From contig JBBQNK010000020.1 of the NCBI GenBank assembly GCA_038329865.1, positions 1 through 64,000 on the forward strand: a stretch of 64,000 nucleotides of DNA. Reading direction: 5' to 3'. Source of the DNA: JANMES01 sp038329865. Its GTDB lineage: Bacteria; Planctomycetota; Phycisphaerae; Tepidisphaerales; Tepidisphaeraceae. Positions within the stretch are counted from its first letter, which is position 1. Each line of letters opens with the position of its first letter. The notes below the pieces were generated by a model. That model was given only the letters and a program-made list of their open reading frames with translations. It was not told where the DNA came from and ran no database searches. Of the stretch, positions 58,137 to 64,000 are shown piece by piece. The position numbers and the translations under genes were made by a program.

Positions 58137-58391
58137 ATGAAGCGCCGCATCACCGTTCGATTCCCTGCCGATCGCGATAACGATTATTACTTTCGAGTTT
58201 ACAACTGGGCCGACGAGCTATGGGGGCCGATCATCACTGACGGCCTTGGCACGCTTGGTGATATTGATCGCGTCCGCGACCTGTTCTGGATCGACGTTTC
58301 TAAGCCGCGCGATTTGCCGGCAGTCTTGCGGATCATAAAAAAAACTTTGCACAAACACGGTTTCGACGGCGATTACGTGATTGAAAAATAA
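58137..58391 (+). CDS. Hypothetical protein
   Basis: 84 residues: RRITVRFPADRDNDYYFRVY, NWADELWGPIITDGLGTLGDIDRV, FWIDVSKPRDLPAVLRIIKK. Basic, soluble, no known family. Short alternating hydrophobic strands and the even codon use suggest a real protein. It starts 25 bases after the preceding lipoprotein stop and is convergent with the GNAT gene, whose stop is adjacent. Confidence 0.55.
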   Translation: MKRRITVRFPADRDNDYYFRVYNWADELWGPIITDGLGTLGDIDRVRDLFWIDVSKPRDLPAVLRIIKKTLHKHGFDGDYVIEK

Positions 58392-58853
58392 TCAACGCGG
58401 GCCATCAGAGACTCGCAACGTCTTCGTCATCCGCACGTGCGGCCCTGCCGTGGGGATCAGAAACTCTTCCGACACCACCGCCCATCCCATCGACAAATAA
58501 AACGGCACGGCCGGCACGCGGGCGTTGCACCAGAGCTGGTTTGTCATCGCGCGTTCGAGGAGTCGCTGCTCGGCGAAGATCAGCATCGCCCTGCCGACGC
58601 CTTTTCGGCGTGAGGTTGCGCTTGTCGCCATGCCGCGGAGTTGGTACGCCGGTTTTTCCTGCCAGGTGTTGAGATGAAAGCTCGCGCACCCGACGACTTC
58701 GTCACCAATCACGGCCGCGACGTGCAGCGAGTCGGGCCGCTCGTCGCCGGGGAAGATCGCCTCCTCGCGCGGCAGACCGGCGCGGAGAATCGCGTGGCGG
58801 AGATCAACGAGTCTGTCGGCGGAGGTTTCGAGAACGGTAATGTCGGCGCTCAT
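58392..58853 (-). CDS. GNAT family N-acetyltransferase
   Basis: 153 residues. GNAT features: VIGDEVVGCASFHL (strand pair), YQLRGMATSATSRRKGVGRAMLIFAEQRLLE with the acetyl-CoA loop (RRKGVG) at about 83-88, and NARVPAVPFYLSMGWAVV near the end. Substrate unknown. Convergent with the 58137 gene; a class B repeat lies upstream. Confidence 0.9.
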   Translation of the reverse strand: MSADITVLETSADRLVDLRHAILRAGLPREEAIFPGDERPDSLHVAAVIGDEVVGCASFHLNTWQEKPAYQLRGMATSATSRRKGVGRAMLIFAEQRLLERAMTNQLWCNARVPAVPFYLSMGWAVVSEEFLIPTAGPHVRMTKTLRVSDGPR

Positions 58854-58896
58854 GCGTTCATCTTAACGGGACGCAGCGAAATTCCGATGCGCAGAA

Positions 58897-59006
58897 AAAT
58901 GAACACAAAGACACAGAGACACGGAGAAGAAAAACTCAAAGCTATCTATTCTTTGTCTTCCTCTATTCCTTCTCTCCTCTGTGTCTCTGTGCCTCTGTGT
59001 TCATTT
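58897..59006. repeat. Class B inverted repeat with long loop
   Basis: 5' arm AATGAACACAAAGACACAGA to GAAGAAAAA and 3' arm CTCTGTGTCTCTGTGCCTCT to TTCATTTT. The centre is longer (about 35 bases, T/C-rich) than in other class B copies. It lies between divergent GNAT and sthA. Confidence 0.85.
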
Positions 59007-59112
59007 TCTCTTCTCTTTAGTTTCCTATATTCAGATTCCACTAACCGGTAGCATCCCACGCCCAAACCCACTACCATACCCCGCGAACCAACCCAACAGG
59101 GCTTTTTTAACG

Positions 59113-60543
59113 ATGCGACATTTCGACTGCGTAGTAATCGGCACCGGCCCGGCCGGGCAGAAGGCGGCGATTCAGGCGGCTAAGCTCGGGAAGCGCGTCG
59201 CCATCATCGAAAAATCCAACGTCCTCGGCGGCGCGGCCATCAATACGGGAACCATCCCTTCCAAAGCCCTGCGCGAAGCCGTCATGCACCTCACCGGCGC
59301 GAGCAAGCGCAGCCTCTTCGGCGAGAGCTCGCGCATGAAGAAGAATATCACCATCGCCGACCTGATCTACGTCAGTCAGCAAGTGATCCATCACGAGCTG
59401 GCGCTGATCCGCGACCATTTTGACCGTAACAATATTGAATTGATCTGGGGCGCGGCGCGATTTGATGACGAGAACATCATCTACGTCGATCGCCCGGACG
59501 ATTTTGAAGCACTCAGCTCCGGCGTTTTCGTCATCGCCACCGGCACGCGCCCGGCCATGCCGAGCAACGTGCCGTTTGACGCCCAAACCGTCCTCACCTC
59601 CGACGGCCTGCTCAAACTCGATCACCTGCCCAAGACGATGATCATCGTCGGCGGCGGCGTGATCGGCACGGAGTACGCCTGCATGATGGCGACACTCGGA
59701 GTGAAAGTGATTCTCGTCGAAGGACGCAAGGAAGTTTTGGGCTTTCTCGACCACGAAATCACCGAGGCGATGCAGTACCAGATGCGGCGGATGGGTATCA
59801 CCCTGCGGCTGGGGGAGAAGGTCGCGAAGATCGAAAAAATATCCGCCGAGATGAACACCATCGGAACGGCAGGCACCGCCAACGCCGGCGCGCAGGTTCA
59901 GGCCACGCTCGAAAGCGGCAAGTCGCTGCGGGCACAAACGCTGCTCTACGCCGTCGGCCGGCAGGGAACGACGGTGGCGCTCAAGCTCGATAAAGCGGGA
60001 TTAGTCGCTGACGATCGCGAACGGTTAAAGGTGAACGAGAATTTCCAGACCAGCGTGCCGCACATCTACGCCGCGGGCGACGTGATCGGCTTCCCGGCAC
60101 TGGCCAGCACCGCGATGGAACAGGGCCGGCTGGCCGTCTGTCATGCGTTCGGCGTGCCGACGAAATCGCTTCCGGAGCTCTTCCCGTACGGCGTTTACTC
60201 GATCCCGGAAATTTCGATGGTCGGCAAGACCGAAGCGCAACTCACCGAAGCCGGAATCCCCTACGAGGCCGGCATCGCTCAGTACAAAGAGCTTGCCCGC
60301 GGCCAACTCCTGGGCGACAACGACGGCATGCTCAAGCTGCTCATCCACCAGGAAAACCAGACGATCCTAGGCGTCCACGCCATCGGCACCGGCGCGACAG
60401 AACTCATCCACATCGGCCAAGCCGTGATGGCCCTAGGCGGAACGGTGGAGTACTTCATCAACAACGTCTTTAATTACCCGACGCTGGCTGAGGCGTACAA
60501 AGTCGCGGCGCTGAACGGGTTGAATAAGCTGAGACATATTTAG
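59113..60543 (+). CDS. sthA: Soluble pyridine nucleotide transhydrogenase
   Basis: FAD enzyme that moves reducing equivalents between NADPH and NAD. The 476-residue protein has the FAD motif VIGTGPAGQKAAI (about 7-19), GGAAINTGTIPSKAL in place of a redox disulfide (no CxxxxC), the NAD motif IIVGGGVIGTEYA (about 176-188), YAAGDVIGFPALAS and the C-terminal dimer domain with HAIGTGATELIHIG. Absence of the redox Cys pair separates it from lipoamide dehydrogenase and mercuric reductase. Start ATG 59113. Confidence 0.93.
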   Translation: MRHFDCVVIGTGPAGQKAAIQAAKLGKRVAIIEKSNVLGGAAINTGTIPSKALREAVMHLTGASKRSLFGESSRMKKNITIADLIYVSQQVIHHELALIRDHFDRNNIELIWGAARFDDENIIYVDRPDDFEALSSGVFVIATGTRPAMPSNVPFDAQTVLTSDGLLKLDHLPKTMIIVGGGVIGTEYACMMATLGVKVILVEGRKEVLGFLDHEITEAMQYQMRRMGITLRLGEKVAKIEKISAEMNTIGTAGTANAGAQVQATLESGKSLRAQTLLYAVGRQGTTVALKLDKAGLVADDRERLKVNENFQTSVPHIYAAGDVIGFPALASTAMEQGRLAVCHAFGVPTKSLPELFPYGVYSIPEISMVGKTEAQLTEAGIPYEAGIAQYKELARGQLLGDNDGMLKLLIHQENQTILGVHAIGTGATELIHIGQAVMALGGTVEYFINNVFNYPTLAEAYKVAALNGLNKLRHI

Positions 60544-60544
60544 C

Positions 60545-60627
60545 TGGAATGCAGAGTGCAGAATGCTGAATGCTGAATGAAGAGGATACAAATATCTTTT
60601 TCAGTATTCTGCATTCTGCATTTCTCC
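60545..60627. repeat. Class C inverted repeat, imperfect
   Basis: 5' arm TGGAATGCAGAGTGCAGAAT...GCTGAATGAA and 3' arm TTCAGTATTCTGCATTCTGC (ATTTCTCC). The heptamer GCAGAAT/GCTGAAT unit is as in 10293-10361, with several mismatches. It lies between sthA and a convergent small gene. Confidence 0.75.
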
Positions 60628-60860
60628 TACACGTCCTTATCTTCCGGCCGCCGCATCGCCGCCCAGCCCATGAAGGCCATGTACGTCGTCATAAAACCGA
60701 CGAGGATCACTGCCAGCCACAGGTTGCGCGTGAAGACGTAGAAGATCGAGATGAGAATCGCGCTGACGATTATGTAGAGTGCGAGGAACAGGACCGTGCC
60801 GATCCGCCGTTTGCGTTTGGTGGCGGTGAAGTCGTCGGGATCGATCGGGTCTTCGGTCAT
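60627..60860 (-). CDS. Small 2-TM protein (third of three)
   Basis: 77 residues: acidic start (MTEDPIDPDDFTATKRKRR) then two membrane segments (about 24-45 and 47-66) and a short charged tail ending DKDV. No family known. The ATG at 60860 overlaps the preceding gene's stop by 4 bases. Third in a set of small membrane proteins after an M24 peptidase. Confidence 0.6.
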   Translation of the reverse strand: MTEDPIDPDDFTATKRKRRIGTVLFLALYIIVSAILISIFYVFTRNLWLAVILVGFMTTYMAFMGWAAMRRPEDKDV

Positions 60861-61093
60861 GAGGGTTTGGTGTGTTTCGCGTCGATCGCGTGGCGCAGGC
60901 CGTGCCAGATGGAGTAGATGCCGAGGACCAAGATCACCCAGCGGAAACCCCAGCCGTAGCAGAGGTAAAACATCGCGAGGAAAAAGAATCCGAAGCCGAT
61001 GAACAGCCACGCCGCGATCACATGCTCGCGCCGCGTCGGCGGGCGGAACCACTCGGCATGGCCGGCGGGATCGGGGTCTTTGGCGTCGCTCAT
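60857..61093 (-). CDS. Small 2-TM protein (second of three)
   Basis: 78 residues: MSDAKDPDPAGHAEWFRPPTRREH then two membrane segments (about 26-45 and 47-62) and a basic end (RHAIDAKHTKPS). The stop overlaps the next gene's start, and the start at 61093 overlaps the 61090 gene stop by 4 bases. Unknown function. Confidence 0.6.
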   Translation of the reverse strand: MSDAKDPDPAGHAEWFRPPTRREHVIAAWLFIGFGFFFLAMFYLCYGWGFRWVILVLGIYSIWHGLRHAIDAKHTKPS

Positions 61094-61410
61094 GGTTGGG
61101 CGCTCCGGGCGATGCCCAGAAGCGATTTCACGCCGCGCATGATCAGCACCGCCCCGCCGGCGAAGCACCCGCCGGCCAAACCGTAGAGAACGATATGCAG
61201 CAGATAGTCGCGCCCCTGCCACGGGCGGATCATCCCCGGTCCATCGGAATACACCTGGATTAGAATCCCGATCACGAAACACCCCCCGAAGAAAATCAGC
61301 ACCAAGCCGATGATCGCCACCCATACTCCCGCCGCCACGCTCGGCCCCCTTGGCGCCGGCACGGCGTAGCCGATCGGAAGCGTCGAAGTTTGCAGTTGCG
61401 GCTCGCTCAT
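61090..61410 (-). CDS. Small 2-TM protein (first of three)
   Basis: 106 residues from ATG 61410: a polar N-terminus (MSEPQLQTSTLPIG) followed by two membrane segments (about 28-52 and 75-96). Starts 10 bases after the upstream M24 peptidase stop. The three small proteins share this plan (polar start, two helices, charged end). Unknown. Confidence 0.65.
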   Translation of the reverse strand: MSEPQLQTSTLPIGYAVPAPRGPSVAAGVWVAIIGLVLIFFGGCFVIGILIQVYSDGPGMIRPWQGRDYLLHIVLYGLAGGCFAGGAVLIMRGVKSLLGIARSAQP

Positions 61411-61420
61411 GGTCTGCAGC

Positions 61421-62518
61421 TTAGACGAGTTCAGTCGTAAAGTTGAGCAAGTTCCGCACGCCAGTCTTCGTGACCAAATATTGGTTCTCGATTCGAATCC
61501 CGCCGCGTAAATCGTCGCGATAAATCCCAGGCTCGGCGGTGAAGACTTCGCCTTCCAGCAGCGTGTCGTTCCACTTCGGGTTGAGGTGCGGAAACTCGTG
61601 CGGCGAAAGCCCGACGCCGTGGCCGAGGTGGTGCGTTTGCGGCTTGCCGAAATGCTGTACGAAGTGGGCATCGACGGCGTTGAAAATCTCAACGCATTTC
61701 GCGCCGGGTTTGGCGAGCTTCTCGACGATCGAGAGCGCATCGACGATCACTTGCCGCGCTGCGAGTTGCGTATCAGTCGGCTTGCGATCGACCGACGTGA
61801 CCCGGCAGTTGTCGGCGTGATAGCCGCGATAGCTCGGGCCGAGGTCGAGGATGTACAACTCCCCCGCCGCCGCTTTGCGACCGGCGCGCGGCGGACCGCC
61901 GGGAACGCCGCAGGCGAAATCGTTGCCGAGGATGGACGTCATCGGCTCGCCGAGCGATTTCACACCGGCGGCCTGCAGTTCGGTGAAGACAGTCAGCTCG
62001 TCCACGCCCGGCTCGATGATCTCGTGGGCGCGGGCGTACATCGCCTCGGTCGCGGTGATGGCCGTCTGCATCAGTGCCAGTTCGTCGGCGTCTTTCACGC
62101 GGCGGAGTTGATAGAGCGAAGGATCGACAGGCACGGCCCGAAACAAATTCGCCAGCAGCAACTGCGACGACACTGCCGACGCGTCCACGCCGATTTTTTT
62201 CGCCCCGCCGTCGTGCAGAACCTCCACGAGTTGCGCCGCGACCGCCATCGCCTGCTCCTGCCTGAGCGTGCTGAACCAGTTGGCTTCAAACGATCGCGCG
62301 TCATCCACCGCCGCCGCCTTCGCGGGCGAGTTGGGCGAGAGCAGGACGGTTTTGCCGTCAGCAAAAATCACCGCGGCCGATTGATGGTTCACGCCCGTCC
62401 AAAAACCGGTGAGGTAGTAGACGTTGATGTTCGAGCCGACGACGACGGCGTCGACGGTCGTCCCCAACACTTTCAACAGCCGCTGCTGACGCACGCGGCA
62501 GGTTTGCAGATCGAGCAT
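61421..62518 (-). CDS. Xaa-Pro aminopeptidase/dipeptidase, M24 family
   Basis: Cleaves N-terminal or dipeptide X-Pro bonds. The 365-residue protein has an N-terminal creatinase-like domain (DAVVVGSNINVYYLTGFW) and the pita-bread M24 domain with metal ligands ILDLGPSYRGYHADNCRV (Asp, Asp), HHLGHGVGLSPHEFP (His), FTAEPGIY (Glu) and IRIENQYLVT (Glu). Complete. Lead gene of an operon with three small membrane proteins. Confidence 0.92.
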   Translation of the reverse strand: MLDLQTCRVRQQRLLKVLGTTVDAVVVGSNINVYYLTGFWTGVNHQSAAVIFADGKTVLLSPNSPAKAAAVDDARSFEANWFSTLRQEQAMAVAAQLVEVLHDGGAKKIGVDASAVSSQLLLANLFRAVPVDPSLYQLRRVKDADELALMQTAITATEAMYARAHEIIEPGVDELTVFTELQAAGVKSLGEPMTSILGNDFACGVPGGPPRAGRKAAAGELYILDLGPSYRGYHADNCRVTSVDRKPTDTQLAARQVIVDALSIVEKLAKPGAKCVEIFNAVDAHFVQHFGKPQTHHLGHGVGLSPHEFPHLNPKWNDTLLEGEVFTAEPGIYRDDLRGGIRIENQYLVTKTGVRNLLNFTTELV

Positions 62519-62607
62519 TCCACGACTGTAACGCCCGCCGCTCGATTGCCAAGCTTGCGCGTTTCAGTTACGACATTGGCAGACGAAAAGTGCGGGAAGT
62601 GACAAGC

Positions 62608-62678
62608 TTTCATCGGTCCGACCTGCTTTAGCGGGACAAGTAGTTGAAAGTCCCACACAAGCGGGAAGGGCCAATGAA
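62608..62678. repeat. Class I repeat, degenerate
   Basis: Outer TTCATCGGTCC pairs with GGGCCAATGAA; the inner hairpins (ACCTGCTTTAGCGGGAC, GTCCCACACAAGCGGGA) are decayed relative to the copy at 3825-3895. It lies between the divergent M24 gene and the 62715 gene. Confidence 0.65.
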
Positions 62679-62714
62679 GAAATCGCACGTCACTCGTTCA
62701 ATCAGGAGTCATCC

Positions 62715-63389
62715 ATGCTAGAACCCACCATCGCCGCCAGGGCCGATTACGCCGACGCGATTCTCGTCGCGCGGCGGGCGAAGAACTGGCTGTTTCTCGT
62801 GCTGCTGATCGTGCTAGTCGGCCAGATCGCGATCTTCTTCACCGCCCGCTACACCTCGATGCTCACGCCCGATGCCACCACGATGGTTCCTTCAGCGGCG
62901 GCTGAAAAAGGCGTGAAAGTGCTGAAATATTTAGTCGCCATGGCGGGCTTCATCGGGCTGACTGCGTCGCTCGTGCTCAGTTGCGTAATGATGCTGCTGG
63001 TGAAGATCATGCTCACCGGCCGAACGCTCGGCGTGGCGAAAGTCACCAGCGCGTTCATCTGGACACTGCTCCTGATCGTACTCCTCTTTCCCTGGCAGGC
63101 GATGCTGAGCAACCCCACGCTCTCAGCGACACCCGACGCGATGGTGGTCGATTTCAAGATTCCCGGCGTGCTTTACACTTGGACTGAAGTGACGCACCCG
63201 ACACTTGGCGCGAAGTTCGATTCGACCACGCTCCCCACGCCGCACAAAGTGCTGCGATGGGCACGGTTCGTCGGCTTCCCGGTGTTGGCGGTTCTGATTT
63301 TGATGTCGATCCAGATCAAGAGCAGCCGCGGAATCAAGTCGGCTTTAGGCGAAGACGTGGCGCCGACCACGGATGCGGTCAACACTTAA
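62715..63389 (+). CDS. Integral membrane protein, unknown
   Basis: 224 residues with four predicted membrane segments (about 25-45, 76-100, 112-132, 187-204). Soluble loop about 135-180 (VDFKIPGVLYTWTEVTHP). No family recognised. It is followed after 22 bases by a bactofilin-like gene on the same strand, so the two may be coexpressed. Confidence 0.75.
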   Translation: MLEPTIAARADYADAILVARRAKNWLFLVLLIVLVGQIAIFFTARYTSMLTPDATTMVPSAAAEKGVKVLKYLVAMAGFIGLTASLVLSCVMMLLVKIMLTGRTLGVAKVTSAFIWTLLLIVLLFPWQAMLSNPTLSATPDAMVVDFKIPGVLYTWTEVTHPTLGAKFDSTTLPTPHKVLRWARFVGFPVLAVLILMSIQIKSSRGIKSALGEDVAPTTDAVNT

Positions 63390-63411
63390 CTCCATCAGGC
63401 GTAGTTGAATT

Positions 63412-63765
63412 ATGCGAGAAGAACGCGGACATATCGTCGGCGAGGTGGTGGTCTATGAGCCGTTCACGCTCTGGGGCTCCATCGCCGGCAACGTGAAAGT
63501 CATCGAAGGCGGCAAGTTCTACAGCCGCGGCACCATCTACGGCAACCTGAAGGTGGAAAAAGGCGGCCGGGTACACATCTACGGCAACGTAACGGGCAAC
63601 CTCGTCGTCGAGAAAAAAGCCAAGGTCATCGTCAGCGGTGTAATCGGCGGCAGCGCGACCAACACCGGCGGGCGAATGTACATCGAGCCCGGAGCGAAGG
63701 TACACGGAAAAGTGAAAACGGATGAAGAAGGGGAAACGACGAACGAGTCTGAGAAGAAGGCGTGA
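63412..63765 (+). CDS. Bactofilin / polymer-forming cytoskeletal protein
   Basis: 117 residues with a right-handed beta-helix repeat pattern: GHIVGEVVVYEPFTLWGSI, AGNVKVIEGGKFYSRGTIYG, NLKVEKGGRVHIYGNVTG, NLVVEKKAKVIVSGVIGG. Such proteins polymerise into filaments or patches. The C-terminal tail is acidic/Lys-rich (DEEGETTNESEKKA). Slightly shorter than most bactofilins. The class A repeat follows at 63796. Confidence 0.88.
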   Translation: MREERGHIVGEVVVYEPFTLWGSIAGNVKVIEGGKFYSRGTIYGNLKVEKGGRVHIYGNVTGNLVVEKKAKVIVSGVIGGSATNTGGRMYIEPGAKVHGKVKTDEEGETTNESEKKA

Positions 63766-63795
63766 GTGTTTTTTCCCGGCGACTTCAGGAGTATC

Positions 63796-63870
63796 GTCAT
63801 CCTGAGGTACTCCGAAGGATCTAGCCGATTTGCCGATTAGGCTGGATCCTTCGGAGTACCTCAGGATGAC
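63796..63870. repeat. Class A inverted repeat
   Basis: Arms 63796-63825 and 63841-63870, of which 26 bases (63796-63821, 63845-63870) are perfect. Same arm sequence as 34793-34871 and a related loop (TTTGCCG). The 3' flank TCGGGCGATGTAAGTGAAGT is like the 34-kb copy's flank, so the element runs to about 63915. Confidence 0.95.
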
Positions 63871-63910
63871 TTTATTCTAGATCGGGCGATGTAAGTGAAG
63901 TTGCAATGCT

Positions 63911-64000
63911 CTAAGCCACAAGATCCAACGGATCATTCTCCCCGGAAAGCTTCCGCCACATTCGCTTGATCATATCTTTCCGCTGCTGTTCCTGCTGGCG
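63911..64000 (-). CDS. C-terminal end of a protein running off the window
   Basis: A leftward open frame from the right edge to the stop at 63911-63913 gives 29 residues ending RKDMIKRMWRKLSGENDPL followed by DLVA. Codon use looks coding. No family can be assigned from the fragment. The stop lies at the outer end of the class A repeat flank. Confidence 0.5.
   Translation of the reverse strand, partial: RQQEQQRKDMIKRMWRKLSGENDPLDLVA

Overview
ORGANISM. The window looks like chromosomal DNA of a high-GC planctomycete, most likely class Phycisphaerae. The evidence is a DUF1800/DUF1501 pair, a bactofilin-like protein, an encapsulated-ferritin-like protein, many small lipoproteins and 2-TM proteins of unknown function, frequent TTG/GTG starts and weak Shine-Dalgarno sites. 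This is inference from gene content; no rRNA or other phylogenetic marker was compared. No tRNA, rRNA, CRISPR array, prophage or insertion sequence was recognised. LAYOUT. 0-10 kb: ribosomal protein S1, an RpoD-type sigma factor, apt, the DUF1800-DUF1501 pair, two small exported proteins, an EncFtn-like ferritin, homoserine dehydrogenase and dUTPase. 10-20 kb: FtsK, then a two-gene accessory unit (unknown protein plus AbiEii-like nucleotidyltransferase, 13.6-15.3 kb), aroB, dprA, a NUDIX hydrolase and a Ppx/GppA-HD protein. 20-30 kb: a GH2 beta-mannosidase-like enzyme, hisF, rluB, manA, a tRNA-binding-domain protein, recN, a thioesterase/zinc-ribbon/HEAT fusion and rpsU. 30-37 kb: an ABC-transport operon of three genes and der. 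37-47 kb: a CBS protein, a protein with a GspF-like N-terminus, tyrS, two CPBP membrane proteases, trpC, a GH113-like hydrolase, an isolated fliM and several unknown genes. 47-53 kb: holA and a full arginine-to-putrescine route (aguB, a small membrane gene, aguA, speA). 53-64 kb: an orphan Imm5-like gene in a degenerate stretch, a lipoprotein-rdgB-uspA operon, GNAT, sthA, an M24 peptidase followed by three small membrane proteins, and a bactofilin. HOW THE GENES WORK TOGETHER. Most are housekeeping genes in short operons, often with 4-base stop/start overlaps. The clearest pathway is polyamine synthesis: SpeA makes agmatine, AguA makes N-carbamoylputrescine and AguB makes putrescine. The ABC cluster encodes an ATPase, a large permease and a membrane-anchored partner. 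MOST UNUSUAL SIGNAL. The spaces between genes are studded with more than twenty long inverted repeats of several unrelated sequence classes. One group has arms built from 7-8 base tandem units, with the purine-rich arm always 5' and arms of up to 34 perfect base pairs. Another group folds as an outer stem enclosing two or three small hairpins, with different paired bases in each copy. Similar palindromes also lie in frame inside the rdgB and ftsK homologues.
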